Shown: positions 1-8,380 of the stretch, one piece after another | Layout: each line of letters opens with the position of its first letter | Numbering within the stretch: position 1 is the first letter of the stretch | Source of the DNA: Bythopirellula goksoeyrii | GTDB taxonomy: Bacteria > Planctomycetota > Planctomycetia > Pirellulales > Lacipirellulaceae | Length of the DNA: 64,000 nucleotides | NCBI RefSeq assembly: GCF_008065115.1 | Contig: NZ_CP042913.1 | Coordinates: 4,629,278 to 4,693,277, forward strand | Direction: 5' to 3' | Notes under the pieces: generated by a model | What the model was told of the DNA's origin: nothing | The model's input: the letters and a program-made list of their open reading frames with translations, nothing else | Databases searched by the model: none | Made by a program: the position numbers and the translations under genes

Positions 1-876
1 TTCAGACGGAAACTCCATATTCAACCAGGACCACTGCGAATTACCCTGGGCGAACCCAATGACCACTTCTTTCCGTTGAGGCACTAGCGACAATGGGCAA
101 ATCGTTGGGAGTGAGTCAAAGTGTTTATCATAGCGACGCACCACCTCACCACGATCCAATATGAGCCGACTTGGCTGGCCACTTTGTTGAGCATTCAACG
201 GGAAATTACCGTCCGACGGAGCAAGGCAAAGAACGGAGACACCGCGTTGGGCTGCCCGCAAAAGGGTCTCAGATAGACGTCGCTGCTTGCGAAAAGAGAC
301 GCCTTCTCCCACAAGCACGAGCCCTTCGGTCACCAGTTCGATTGCCGAGAGATTGAGCAGTCGCGTATGGGGGATATCATATCTTTCGAACAGCTCGGCA
401 GTCTTACCATCGGAGTCGAAAAGTTTGATGCGTGTATTCTCTAGAGAACTCCGCCGGGAAGAGAATGGATCCCGAGAAAAAATGGTCAGCGGTCGGCTGA
501 GATGATGTTTTGCGTTGTCAGAAATCCAAGTAGTTTGCAATTCGGCAGCCAACACAATTCCAACTCGAAGATGCGGAGTGGGAAACTTAACGACAATTTG
601 CTGAACACACGAATCGGCGAGAACGGCTGCTTCGCTAGTACCTTGTTCAAGTGTTCTTCCATTGGCCATGAGTGACCAAGTGATGCGCAATGCCTCCTCG
701 TCCGCAGCAGAGTAGAGCAACGAGACTTCATCGTCCGCAAAAAAGCAGGAGCGCGTGTCGACTGGCACAAGATCAGTCGCGTGCGAGGCGGGCCGCTCTT
801 GACCCGAAACGAGATGGCAAGGCAAGCAAATGGCTAACATGACAATCAGGAATGGTAGTGGTGATGATTGGGACAT
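1..876 (-). CDS. secreted protein of unknown function, cut by left window edge
   Basis: An open frame of 292 codons starts at ATG 874-876 and runs without a stop to base 1, so the C-terminus lies outside the window. The N-terminus (SQSSPLPFLIVMLAICLPCH, then LVSGQ) is a signal peptide. Residues roughly 155-215 contain alternating hydrophobic strands and helices with a LVLVGEG segment, which loosely recalls the amidotransferase-like Rossmann domains of large planctomycete membrane proteins; that resemblance is weak. It lies 14 bases after the anti-sigma-like gene and is probably the third cistron of that operon. I do not recognise a specific family. Reading frame and direction are well supported; function is unknown. 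Confidence 0.75.
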   Translation of the reverse strand, partial: MSQSSPLPFLIVMLAICLPCHLVSGQERPASHATDLVPVDTRSCFFADDEVSLLYSAADEEALRITWSLMANGRTLEQGTSEAAVLADSCVQQIVVKFPTPHLRVGIVLAAELQTTWISDNAKHHLSRPLTIFSRDPFSSRRSSLENTRIKLFDSDGKTAELFERYDIPHTRLLNLSAIELVTEGLVLVGEGVSFRKQRRLSETLLRAAQRGVSVLCLAPSDGNFPLNAQQSGQPSRLILDRGEVVRRYDKHFDSLPTICPLSLVPQRKEVVIGFAQGNSQWSWLNMEFPSE

Positions 877-890
877 GAGTGTTGCGCGTG

Positions 891-1715
891 CTATCCAAGA
901 TCGGCTGCGTCGACCAAGTCGGCAGTCTGGTAGAGTCGATATTCGACTCCGTCTTTCTCAAAACTGTGGATGTTCATAGAATGCTGCTCGCCGATCGGCT
1001 GGAGGTTGCTGCTGTCAATCGACAAACCCCTAACTACGCCTGAGCGGTATTCAAGGTCAATCGATACTAAGCTGTTATCAAGGGGATAAGCCCAAAGTAG
1101 CAAGGGCGAACCGGTGCCTCGCTGCGGAATTACTTGCACGAGTTGCTCTCGCTCGGCTAAAACGTTGAAGGACTCTAATTGCGACCAATTCTGATCCCCC
1201 TTATCGTTTGAAACGGGACGCGACCAGAGCGTGAGTTGAACGGCAACGTATTCCGTCGCCGGCGACGAACTTGTGGAATCGACGGCACGCAATCCAACCT
1301 CTACCGTTTTCCCTTCTTCAGAAATCCAGGCAAGCTCGGTCCCAAACAAAGTACGAAATTCTTTCAGTAATTCGATTTGATGATCGAGGGAGACAATATC
1401 GTTGGAGAAAGAGGATTCCTGGACCGAGTGAGCAACTTGCTTCGCGTTCTCGCCCTTACGATCAACGACAAGGGTCCAGAATCCTACTGCTACAAGCAGC
1501 ATGGCAGCGATGGCCATTGCCGTCGCCACCGGCCGTCGACTGGGATTCGGTGTGGATTGCAAAGTACCGGGTTCAACTGACGATTGGAGTTCTTCGACGG
1601 CCAGTCGGTCGCAGATCTTCCGCTGAAGATCTGTCAAGTCGGCATTGTCGGCAACATTCACGTTTGCCCAATCAACGAGCAACTGGTCCAATTGTTTATC
1701 TTGAGAGTTGTTCAT
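891..1715 (-). CDS. membrane anti-sigma-factor-like protein
   Basis: A 274-residue protein with one membrane segment near residues 64-83 (ATAMAIAAMLLVAVGFWTLV). The short N-terminal cytoplasmic part carries acidic and helical sequence, and the roughly 190-residue C-terminal part is outside the membrane. Its start codon overlaps the stop of the ECF sigma gene (ATGA at 1712-1715), the usual arrangement of a sigma factor with its cognate anti-sigma. No zinc-binding HxxxCxxC motif is visible, so it is not a classical ZAS-domain anti-sigma. The assignment comes from topology and gene coupling rather than sequence motif. The exported domain is unrecognised. Confidence 0.75.
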   Translation of the reverse strand: MNNSQDKQLDQLLVDWANVNVADNADLTDLQRKICDRLAVEELQSSVEPGTLQSTPNPSRRPVATAMAIAAMLLVAVGFWTLVVDRKGENAKQVAHSVQESSFSNDIVSLDHQIELLKEFRTLFGTELAWISEEGKTVEVGLRAVDSTSSSPATEYVAVQLTLWSRPVSNDKGDQNWSQLESFNVLAEREQLVQVIPQRGTGSPLLLWAYPLDNSLVSIDLEYRSGVVRGLSIDSSNLQPIGEQHSMNIHSFEKDGVEYRLYQTADLVDAADLG

Positions 1716-2332
1716 GGCTTGAAATGTTGGTTAAGGAGTTGTTTCAGTTGTTTGCGGGCTTGGTGAACTCTCCAATGCATAGTGGCCGTCGAACATCCGG
1801 CAATTGCCGCGGCTTCCTTGGGTGGGAGATGCTCCATCGACGTGAGTACTATGGCTGAGCGCAATTTGACGGATAGCTTGGACAGGGCCTGGTGAATCTC
1901 ACCAACCATTTCTTTCTGCATTGCGGAGTAGACGGGTTGATCACTCCCGACTTCGCTCGGAGTCGAATTCCTTTGTAAATGCTTCTCTGCCTGTGTTTTT
2001 TTTCTCAGATACTCTTTAGCCGAATTGAGCGTGATTCGATATATCCAAGTGGCAACACTTGCCTGCCCCCGATAGGTATGGGCACTTCGGATAACCTTTA
2101 TGAATACATCTTGGGTTACATCATCTGCTGTCGCATTGCAAAGAACTACTCGGTACGCCAAGTTACGAACCCGTTCCAAATGCCGCGCGACTAGTTCATC
2201 CAGATCTGCTGGCTGACCCGAAGCTTGAAATTTGGCAATGAGTTGTTCGTCGGTAGCGGCCAAAAGTCTGTATTGCCTTGTCGGTAACTCAGGAGGTGGA
2301 ACAACGTTATGATAATCTAGGGACTTAAGCAT
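1712..2332 (-). CDS. ECF-type RNA polymerase sigma factor
   Basis: A 206-residue sigma-70 family protein. Region 2 spans about residues 45-115, with ARHLERVRNLAYRVV, the DDVTQDVFIKV helix and the TWIYRITLN segment that typify ECF factors. Region 4 spans about 140-200, with LSVKLRSAIVLTSMEHLPPK followed by a helix-turn-helix (EAAAIAGCSTATMHWRVHQA). There is no region 1.1 or 3, as expected for ECF. It is the first gene of an operon with the anti-sigma-like gene (4-base overlap), so it is probably held inactive at the membrane until a signal is received. ECF loci are often autoregulated, but no promoter motif was identified in 2333-2400. Confidence 0.93.
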   Translation of the reverse strand: MLKSLDYHNVVPPPELPTRQYRLLAATDEQLIAKFQASGQPADLDELVARHLERVRNLAYRVVLCNATADDVTQDVFIKVIRSAHTYRGQASVATWIYRITLNSAKEYLRKKTQAEKHLQRNSTPSEVGSDQPVYSAMQKEMVGEIHQALSKLSVKLRSAIVLTSMEHLPPKEAAAIAGCSTATMHWRVHQARKQLKQLLNQHFKP

Positions 2333-2402
2333 TTGATCTCCGCAACCATAAGGTTAGATGCGCGGGACCGAAGATTCTTAGATAGATATCTGAGAAAAGA
2401 AC

Positions 2403-2437
2403 AGAAAAAAACGCCCTTGGATCTAGTCCCTGGGCGC
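2403..2437 (-). terminator. rho-independent terminator of csrA
   Basis: Read on the minus strand, a CGCCC...GGGCG stem with a short internal AGG/CCT-type pairing closes a loop and is followed by seven T residues. It lies about 95 bases beyond the csrA stop codon and before the divergent sigma operon promoter region. The stem is only 5-6 strong pairs, so efficiency may be moderate. Confidence 0.6.
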
Positions 2438-2531
2438 TTGTTCGTGGTTGACGACGAGCTCCGCTCCGCCTCGTGAGGCTAGGCAGGCGGGTCGCGGCTA
2501 TCAAGATGCAGCACGCGAAGCCGTGAATCGA

Positions 2532-2795
2532 CTATGATACGGTCTGCGGTTTATCTATCTCAGGTGATGGATTGGCCTGCATGATCACCGTATCTGTTTC
2601 TGACTGGGCTGTTTCTGGCTCATCGAGTACGTTGAACGACTCTGCGGCATCAAAAAGCTCGCCACGCAGAATGCGAACATTCTGGGGAGCACAAACGGCC
2701 AGAGTAACTCGATTTCCGGCTACTCGACGGACTTCGACAAAGACATCGTCGCCAATGTGAATACGTTCTCCAAGTTTTCTGCTTAATACGAGCAT
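2532..2795 (-). CDS. csrA: carbon storage regulator CsrA
   Basis: An 87-residue protein beginning MLVLSRKLGERIHIGDDVFV, the canonical CsrA N-terminus, followed by the GNRVTLAVCAPQNVRILRGE core. CsrA dimers bind GGA motifs in mRNA leaders and control translation; the conserved ILR-GE end of the RNA-binding strand is present. The longer in-frame upstream reading lacks family similarity, and a GGAGG stands 10-12 bases before ATG 2793-2795, so the short start was chosen. The last ~25 residues form an acidic tail beyond the usual ~60-residue core, common in planctomycete CsrA. It is monocistronic and divergent from the M24 peptidase. Confidence 0.95.
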   Translation of the reverse strand: MLVLSRKLGERIHIGDDVFVEVRRVAGNRVTLAVCAPQNVRILRGELFDAAESFNVLDEPETAQSETDTVIMQANPSPEIDKPQTVS

Positions 2796-3166
2796 CCTTA
2801 CTTCCCTCCAGTATAAGACCTGATGTGATATCGGCGTGACTCTATTGCAAGAGGTGCCATCGCGTGTTGCGACGCCTCTAAATACGAGCAAGGGGCATGC
2901 CATGGATGTGAATGATTCCTGTAGGCTGCCAGGTTTATCCCGTAACCCATTACTGACAAACGAGTTACGACAACATCTGCTGTGCTGGCTTTTTGGATGA
3001 GAAGGGCTAAAAAACATCCAGAAACGGGCAATTTGATCCCGATTTGAGACGTTCGTCCGGAATCGAGATTCTCGATACTCTGGGAAACTAATTTCCGAGG
3101 CAACCCGAATCCGCTAAGCTGCATCGGCGTTGGTATTTGGACTCGGGACCGAAGGTAGAACTAGGC
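2796..3166. promoter_or_regulatory. divergent intergenic region csrA / M24 peptidase
   Basis: 371 bases between two divergent starts (2795 minus, 3167 plus). It must hold both promoters. The longer open frames that extend csrA and the peptidase into it have no family similarity. No specific operator was identified. Confidence 0.4.
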
Positions 3167-4276
3167 ATGAGTGACGATCCGTATGAAGTCGATGTGGAGG
3201 CATGCAGGTCTCGACAGCAGCGATTATTGGCTGAAATGGTTGAGCATGGGCTCGAATGGGTGCTGCTGACGCGAGGTGAATCCGTGCAATGGCTGACCGG
3301 GGCGTATGTGGGGCCCTTGTTTGCACCAGCTGCAGCAATGAATGCCGAGGGACGAGTGACGCTCGTGCTTCCTTCGCGAAAGACTTCGCTGACTGTTGCG
3401 GCGGACGAGGTGCTACCCTATGAGGAAAAATGGCATTCGACGCTCCGTGATGAGCAACGCGCCGCCAGTAGTGCGGTACTTATGAGTGCATTGCCGCTGA
3501 AACTTCGACGAGTTGGCGGGGAGTGGTCACAGATGGGACCTGACCTGCTAGCAGATTGCGAGGGGAAGGTCACGAACATTGAGCCAGTCGTCTTTCGCCT
3601 GCGCCGTCAAAAAGACAACGACGAACTTTGCATGCTGCGACGGGCCAATGATGCCAATCAAGTAATGTACGCGCTGGCACGGGAAATCGTGCGTCCTGGG
3701 GTGAACGAACTTGAGGTCTATAATGCTCTCCACGCCGCAGCCGTGCAGGAGTTGGGCGAGGCGTTGACATACTTCGGACAAGACTTCCGCAGCAATGCAC
3801 GAGGGGGCCTCCCGCGAGATCGAAGGATTGAAGCGGGCGACTTGTATATTCTCGACCTGGGTGTCGGCTTTCGTGGCTACTATAGTGACAACGCGCGCAC
3901 CATTGCCGTGGGTGGCGAACCAAGCGAAAAGCAGGTGCTAGCATGGGAACGGGTGACCGAGGTATTTCCCCTAGTCGAATCGACTGTGCGCCCGGGAGTG
4001 AGTTGCAAGCAACTCTTTCAAGAAGTTCAAGATTTATTGGACCGGAGTTTGCCCTGGGTATTCAATCATCACTTGGGACATGGAGTAGGGCTAGCACCGC
4101 ATGAAGGGCCCCATCTAAATCCGAATTGGGACGACACCTTTCTCGAAGGAGAGTTCTTCACAGCTGAGCCGGGGCTTTATCACGAAGAGTTGTGTGCTGG
4201 CGTTCGGCTGGAGGAGAATTATGTGGTCACTGCTTCCGGGTGTGAAAAACTGACGGACTATCCTCTGGGGTTGTAA
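3167..4276 (+). CDS. M24 family metallopeptidase (Xaa-Pro aminopeptidase-like)
   Basis: A 369-residue cytoplasmic protein with the pita-bread fold. An N-terminal creatinase-like domain covers about residues 10-145 and the M24 catalytic domain 150-365. All five metal ligands are visible: D230 (YILDLGVG), D241 (YYSDNART), H305 (LGHGVGLAPHEGP), E334 (FTAEPGLY) and E349 (VRLEENYVV). The family removes N-terminal residues preceding proline from peptides using two Mn or Co ions. ATG 3167 with an upstream AGGTAGAA was preferred over TTG 3137, which adds ten unconserved residues. It is followed by a 155-base gap with hairpins before the next gene. Exact substrate (dipeptide or oligopeptide) cannot be told. 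Confidence 0.9.
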   Translation: MSDDPYEVDVEACRSRQQRLLAEMVEHGLEWVLLTRGESVQWLTGAYVGPLFAPAAAMNAEGRVTLVLPSRKTSLTVAADEVLPYEEKWHSTLRDEQRAASSAVLMSALPLKLRRVGGEWSQMGPDLLADCEGKVTNIEPVVFRLRRQKDNDELCMLRRANDANQVMYALAREIVRPGVNELEVYNALHAAAVQELGEALTYFGQDFRSNARGGLPRDRRIEAGDLYILDLGVGFRGYYSDNARTIAVGGEPSEKQVLAWERVTEVFPLVESTVRPGVSCKQLFQEVQDLLDRSLPWVFNHHLGHGVGLAPHEGPHLNPNWDDTFLEGEFFTAEPGLYHEELCAGVRLEENYVVTASGCEKLTDYPLGL

Positions 4277-4314
4277 TTTCCGTTCTTCCCGGACAGCGTG
4301 GCGGTCCGGCTAAG

Positions 4315-4336
4315 CCGGAGGCACACTTGCCTCCGG
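4315..4336 (+). terminator. perfect 9-bp hairpin after the M24 gene
   Basis: CCGGAGGCA, loop CACT, TGCCTCCGG, immediately preceded by an overlapping smaller palindrome TCCGGCTAAGCCGGA (about 4305-4319). The two hairpins are mutually exclusive because they share bases 4315-4319. No T-run follows, so it is a weak intrinsic terminator candidate, an mRNA 3' stabiliser or an attenuator-like switch ahead of the cpsB-like gene. Confidence 0.4.
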
Positions 4337-4431
4337 GATGGAGTCATCTTGACCTGCAGGTAGGCGGTTCCTATTCTCCTCGCCACGTTTCCCCCATTCT
4401 ATTAGTACTTTCTGCTAGCTGCGGAGCACCC

Positions 4432-5226
4432 ATGTACGGCTCTTTTGCGGATATTCATTGTCACCTGCTTCCTGGAATCGACGACGGCGCATCCGACTTG
4501 GAATCATCCATTGCGATGGCCCAGATGGCAGTTGCGGATGGTGTTCATACCATCGTAGTGACTCCGCATCAACTGGGTAATTTTTCGCGAAACCAAGGGG
4601 ACGACATTCGGCAGGAAACCATTCTTCTGCAAAGAGTGTTTGCAGAACGCCGCATCCCTCTGGAGATATTGCCTGGCGCCGATGTGCGAATTGAAGATGG
4701 GATGATCGAAAAACTCCTCAGCGGCGAGGTGCTTTCCCTGGGAGATCATCGGAGGCATGTGCTTTTAGAACTGCCCCACGAGTTGTATTTTCCCCTAGAA
4801 AAGGTTCTGCAATCGCTTGAGCGGGAAGGGATGACAGGGATCCTGTCACACCCCGAGCGAAATCAGGGAATTCTGCGCGATCCGAGTTTGCTCGAACCAC
4901 TCGTCGATCAGGGATGTTTGATGCAGGTCACGGCTGGGAGTTTGATGGGGACGTTTGGTTCCCGTAGCCAGGAACTAGCCGAATGGATGCTGGAACATGG
5001 ATTAGTACATTTCGTGGCAACGGATGCCCACGGCGTCAAAGCACGACGGCCCTTGATGAGTCGCGCCTATGACCGCATCGTCGAACTTGTTGGTGAAGCC
5101 GTTGCGGGAGATCTATGCACGATCAATCCCGAACTGGTTGCCTGTGGCAAACCCATTGAAGGTGGCGTGAGGGCAACACCTCGGCGTGGATGGTCAGGAT
5201 TCTTCTCCGCAAAAAAGGTTGGTTGA
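4432..5226 (+). CDS. CpsB/YwqE-type PHP-domain tyrosine-protein phosphatase
   Basis: A 264-residue PHP-fold protein. Metal-binding motifs: DIHCHLLPGIDDG at residues 8-19, TPH at 44-46, SHPERN near 141-146 and the late TDAHG. This pattern matches the Mn-dependent tyrosine phosphatases CpsB/CapC/YwqE that control bacterial tyrosine kinases in exopolysaccharide export. ATG 4432 starts the conserved domain; the 35 upstream in-frame codons cross the hairpin region and look non-coding. It overlaps the following gene by one base (TGATG), so the two are translationally coupled. No tyrosine kinase or capsule genes are in the window, so the substrate is unknown. Confidence 0.85.
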   Translation: MYGSFADIHCHLLPGIDDGASDLESSIAMAQMAVADGVHTIVVTPHQLGNFSRNQGDDIRQETILLQRVFAERRIPLEILPGADVRIEDGMIEKLLSGEVLSLGDHRRHVLLELPHELYFPLEKVLQSLEREGMTGILSHPERNQGILRDPSLLEPLVDQGCLMQVTAGSLMGTFGSRSQELAEWMLEHGLVHFVATDAHGVKARRPLMSRAYDRIVELVGEAVAGDLCTINPELVACGKPIEGGVRATPRRGWSGFFSAKKVG

Positions 5227-6026
5227 TGCCTGATTTTTCGCGGCGGATATTTCTGGCCGGTTGCGGCTCTGCGCTCTTTTTGCGGTGGGCTGTTCAGGCG
5301 GTCCCCTGCTCTGCGGCTCCACGATGGCAAGATTCTCGCAGCCACGGTCCTTTTCAACTGCAGGCAACTTTTCCGATGGGGGACCTTACCCCATTGTTTC
5401 AGGAACTTTCCTCGCTGGAGCTGGAATTGCAGCGGACTCTGGCAGTCCTACCTGAACAGAACCGTATTGACGTCTATTTATTGAGCGACCAAGAATCGCA
5501 CAAAGAGATTCTCTCCGAACTCTACCCCCGGGTGCCCTATCGTCGGGCTCTGTATGTGCAGCGAGGTGGTCAGTCGAGCGTTTACACCTACAAGAATCCC
5601 TCTTTGCCGGTAGATCTGCGACATGAATGTACCCATGCTTTGCTCCATGCAAGCCTACCGATGGTGCCGTTGTGGCTCGACGAAGGGCTGGCCGAGTATT
5701 TCGAGGTGCCGGCCGACGAGCGGGCGTTTGGCAATCCCCACATGGCTAAGCTGCGTTGGAATTTTCGTCTCGGAATGGTGCGGAGCATCGAGTCTCTAGA
5801 GTCATGTGGAGATCTCGAGTCCATGGGTGGCGTTGAGTATCGCTTTGCGTGGGCCTGGGTCCACTTCATGCTTCACGGACCGCTGGCGGCACACCGGGAG
5901 TTGGTCCATTTTCTATCGGACATCCGTCGAGGAAACCCGCCGGGGCAGTTATCAGAACGTCTCAAGGCAAAAATACCTGACCTGGAGAATCAGTTCATCG
6001 GGCATTTCAAGTCGTGGTCGAAGTAG
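5226..6026 (+). CDS. exported gluzincin-type zinc protease (DUF1570-like)
   Basis: A 266-residue protein. The N-terminus is SRRIFLAGCGSALFLRWAV: a twin-arginine-like SRRIFL followed by LAGC, so it could be a Tat-exported protein or a lipoprotein. The catalytic zinc motif HECTH is at residues 133-137 and the downstream glutamate ligand lies in LDEGLAEYFE (151-160), the spacing of gluzincin peptidases and of the DUF1570 family of planctomycetes. ATG 5226 overlaps the stop of the phosphatase gene, which argues for this start and for coupled expression. Substrate is unknown; cell-envelope protein processing is a guess from location. Confidence 0.75.
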   Translation: MPDFSRRIFLAGCGSALFLRWAVQAVPCSAAPRWQDSRSHGPFQLQATFPMGDLTPLFQELSSLELELQRTLAVLPEQNRIDVYLLSDQESHKEILSELYPRVPYRRALYVQRGGQSSVYTYKNPSLPVDLRHECTHALLHASLPMVPLWLDEGLAEYFEVPADERAFGNPHMAKLRWNFRLGMVRSIESLESCGDLESMGGVEYRFAWAWVHFMLHGPLAAHRELVHFLSDIRRGNPPGQLSERLKAKIPDLENQFIGHFKSWSK

Positions 6027-6320
6027 ATAGGAAACTTCATCCAGTTCAACGAAGTAAGAAAACCTCGACCGCTCTAGCGATGGCTTTGACAGCGGAGATA
6101 GCACTTTTGGCCGTTGTGCTATTTTTGTGAATTGTTATTTGAGAGAGTCCTACTCTCGAGCCGATAGGCCTAAGACATTGTGTCGCCAGTCCGCTAATTC
6201 GCCTGTTGAATTTGGTCGGGTGATCCGCGTTCGTGTGTTGTCGTTGGAGAGCCTGCCGCGTGGAGAGGTTCTCGAATCACCACCTAATCTCAACGCGCTT
6301 TTCTAAAACATGAGGGTGAT

Positions 6321-6878
6321 ATGAAAACCGAAACGAAGAGAGTATTGGCGGCTGCGCTGTGGACCTTAAGTGTCGTGGCATCACCTAGTGTACAGGCTGA
6401 TGTGACAGCAGTTCGTACACTCGATATATCGCTGCAAAATGGTGGCGTTCTGTCAGGGCAAGTGGCAGATGCCTCGGGTAATGCTCGATCGGGTGTCCCC
6501 GTTGCCGTCGTTGCAGGCGGCAAGGAGGTCGGTCGCACCATAACTGGCGATCAAGGCGAGTTTCAAATTGAAGGCCTCACTGGTGGCGTGGTAACTGTTG
6601 ACGCTGCAGGCACTCAGGGCAACTGTCGGCTGTGGGCTCCCGGCACGGCGCCTCCAGCAGCCCAGCAGGGATTGTTGGTGGTATCTCAAGATCCGGTTGC
6701 TCTTGGGCAGAACTGTGGCTCGCGAGTGGGTTGTGGAAGCGCAGTCTGTGGAGGAGGTCACGGCGGTGGTTTGCTGGGCTTGATGCTCGACCATCCCTTG
6801 GTGACAGCAGGCGTTATTGGGGCAGCAATCGCCATCCCGCTAGCACTCGACGACGATGATTCCCCTGCTACTCCGTAA
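6321..6878 (+). CDS. secreted CpRegD-fold protein with acidic PLALDDDD tail (copy 1)
   Basis: A 185-residue protein with a clear signal peptide (about 1-26, ending SVQA). Residues 38-95 look like a carboxypeptidase-regulatory-like beta-sandwich (GGVLSGQVADASGNARSGVP, then GEFQIEGLTGG). A conserved WAPGTAPP segment follows, then a Gly/Cys-rich linker (CGSRVGCGSAVCGGGHGGG), a hydrophobic helix GVIGAAIAIPLA and a DDDD-containing end. Shine-Dalgarno GAGGGTGAT stands before the ATG. The next gene is a paralogue with the same order of parts. The helix plus acidic tail may anchor the protein in the membrane with four cytoplasmic aspartates, which is inference. Function unknown. Confidence 0.8.
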   Translation: MKTETKRVLAAALWTLSVVASPSVQADVTAVRTLDISLQNGGVLSGQVADASGNARSGVPVAVVAGGKEVGRTITGDQGEFQIEGLTGGVVTVDAAGTQGNCRLWAPGTAPPAAQQGLLVVSQDPVALGQNCGSRVGCGSAVCGGGHGGGLLGLMLDHPLVTAGVIGAAIAIPLALDDDDSPATP

Positions 6879-7033
6879 GCAACGGTAGCTTTGAGTTGGC
6901 CTTCTCGAAGGTTGGTGAAATCGCTACGATCTGCCGCCTCTGTTGTAAATGGCGAGAGACGAGAATCACTAATTGGAGGACGTTCTCCAGTTTGCTCAAC
7001 GGCTCTTAGAGGGGTGGAAAGGGAAATCGATCG

Positions 7034-7606
7034 ATGCCGAGTTTTTGTTTTAAATCTTTCCAGAGGAAACTGTCCTGGGTGGCGAGCATCGCGCTGGTGG
7101 CTCAACCGCAACTCCTCATTGCCGCCGAATCGGCAACCAACGTACCGAATTCCAATACACATCCAGTGGCCGTGGCTCCTGCCGATGTGGCCTTGGCTGA
7201 CGGTGGTGTCGTGACTGGTCAGGTCGTCGATACTGCCGGTCAACCTCAGGCCAATGTGCCTGTCACACTGCATACCGGGGACAAAGATATTGCCCGGGTC
7301 CGCACCGATAAACAGGGCAACTTCCGCGTTGCCAGTCTTAAAGGTGGTGTCTATCACGTCGCAACCAACGGCAATGAAGGGGTTTATCGCTTCTGGTCGC
7401 CACGTACTGCCCCTCCAGGATCGCAAACGGGATTGAACCTGGTGTCGGGACGAAACGTCTATCGCGGCCAGGTCGGTGGAGGTTTCTTCACCTCGATGGG
7501 CCAGTGGGTCGCGGAGCATCCGATTATCACTGGTGCCGGAATCGCCGCAGCAATCGCGGTTCCTCTCGCACTGGATGACGATGACGATCCGCCAGCGAGC
7601 CCTTGA
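7034..7606 (+). CDS. secreted CpRegD-fold protein with acidic PLALDDDD tail (copy 2)
   Basis: A 190-residue paralogue of the preceding gene. It has a signal peptide (to about residue 31, LLIAAES), a beta-sandwich domain (DGGVVTGQVVDTAGQPQANV, then GNFRVASLKGG), the matching W-P-TAPP segment (FWSPRTAPPGSQTG), a hydrophobic helix GAGIAAAIAVPLA and a DDDDD end. It lacks the cysteine-rich linker of copy 1. The pair arose by tandem duplication. It ends 33 bases before a perfect terminator, so the two genes probably form one transcript. Function unknown. Confidence 0.8.
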   Translation: MPSFCFKSFQRKLSWVASIALVAQPQLLIAAESATNVPNSNTHPVAVAPADVALADGGVVTGQVVDTAGQPQANVPVTLHTGDKDIARVRTDKQGNFRVASLKGGVYHVATNGNEGVYRFWSPRTAPPGSQTGLNLVSGRNVYRGQVGGGFFTSMGQWVAEHPIITGAGIAAAIAVPLALDDDDDPPASP

Positions 7607-7639
7607 GCGTTTGCCGAGCGACTATTAGAAGTCACAATG

Positions 7640-7673
7640 AACCCGCGCGACATAATTGTCGCGCGGGTTTTTT
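7640..7673 (+). terminator. strong rho-independent terminator
   Basis: A perfect 13-bp stem, AACCCGCGCGACA / TGTCGCGCGGGTT, with loop TAAT and a run of T residues. It closes the transcript of the two tandem paralogues. Confidence 0.92.
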
Positions 7674-8000
7674 CGGGTTCTCGAAACGTTGGCGTACAGC
7701 ACACGGTAGCAAGATGCGCAAAGCCAACAATCTTTGCAAGATCCTGCGCACCAAGGCAGGAGTTTTGTCGTGGCCAATTTCTCGAAAACGGAAAAACAAA
7801 ATACAAAACTCGGCGATTGAATCTCGTTTCGCACTTGTTTTTCAGTGCTTTCCTGAAATGCGTGAATTAGTTTTGTAAATAAAATTCGGCTCCTCGCTGA
7901 CAAAACTCGCGCTGCTTCAAGCCGTCGAAGCGGCTGGTAACAATTTACGGATCTCTAGCCGCGACGTACCAACTTCGCAGCCGGGCACACCGACCTGTTA

Positions 8001-8062
8001 TTCAATTGTCAAGGAACTTGCCTACAGGATGGCAGGTTCCATTATCTTGATCCGCAATTGAA
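8001..8062. repeat. nested inverted repeat
   Basis: Three nested complementary arm pairs: TTCAATTG (8001-8008) with CAATTGAA (8055-8062), TCAAG (8009-8013) with CTTGA (8046-8050), and GGAACTTGCC (8013-8022) with GGCAGGTTCC (8031-8040, one G-T). The middle and inner pairs share one base. There is no T-run and no adjacent gene. It could be an insertion-sequence end, a structured RNA or a decayed palindromic element. Confidence 0.55.
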
Positions 8063-8252
8063 TTTCCACCAGAATTTTTGGGCCACACCAAAAACAACCG
8101 CAAAGCGACATTTGGCAAGCCGCGAACGTTAGTGACTGGATAGAGTCCAGAAACCGTGGGCACTATTGGCAACGGGGTCCAATAGTTTCACCAACCCTAT
8201 GCGGGAAAGAGCTTGCCTCAGTTTGCTGTGTTGTAGTAGGACAAGGGAGAAC

Positions 8253-8294
8253 AAGGGGACGCAGCTCATTTGTGGAAATGAGCTGCGTCCCCTT
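8253..8294. repeat. perfect 19-bp REP-like hairpin
   Basis: AAGGGGACGCAGCTCATTT, loop GTGG, and its exact reverse complement. Size and symmetry fit a repetitive extragenic palindrome of the kind mobilised by REP-associated tyrosine transposases. A ten-base piece of the same sequence (AAGGGGACGC) recurs at 9300-9309 exactly where the IS3 remnant changes into the second transposase. No tyrosine transposase gene is in the window. Confidence 0.7.
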
Positions 8295-8380
8295 TCTCTT
8301 CTCAATGCGGCGCCGCTGCAATATTCCTATCAAGACCCTTCGTATGGCGCAGACCGACAATCCCGCGACCATGGCTTTAC

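Larger units (their letters stand above)
7674..8380. other. gene-free stretch with two hairpin elements
   Basis: About 700 bases with no convincing coding sequence. It holds a nested inverted repeat at 8001-8062 and a perfect 19-bp hairpin at 8253-8294, listed separately. The short open frames here have no signal peptide, no family resemblance and poor starts. It adjoins the transposase remnants, so it is probably an eroded insertion landing zone. Confidence 0.5.

Noticed and set aside
5226-5290. Definite Tat signal on the zinc protease
   Set aside because: SRRIFL fits only part of the twin-arginine motif and an LAGC lipobox overlaps it, so the export route is left open.
7603-7903. Overlapping short frames after the tandem paralogues
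   Set aside because: They run through the terminator hairpin at 7640-7673 and lack coding character.
8253-8294. Terminator for the YrhK-like gene
   Set aside because: Its minus-strand side lies past the gene's 3' end, but no T-run follows on either strand and arms are longer than usual; a REP-like element fits better.
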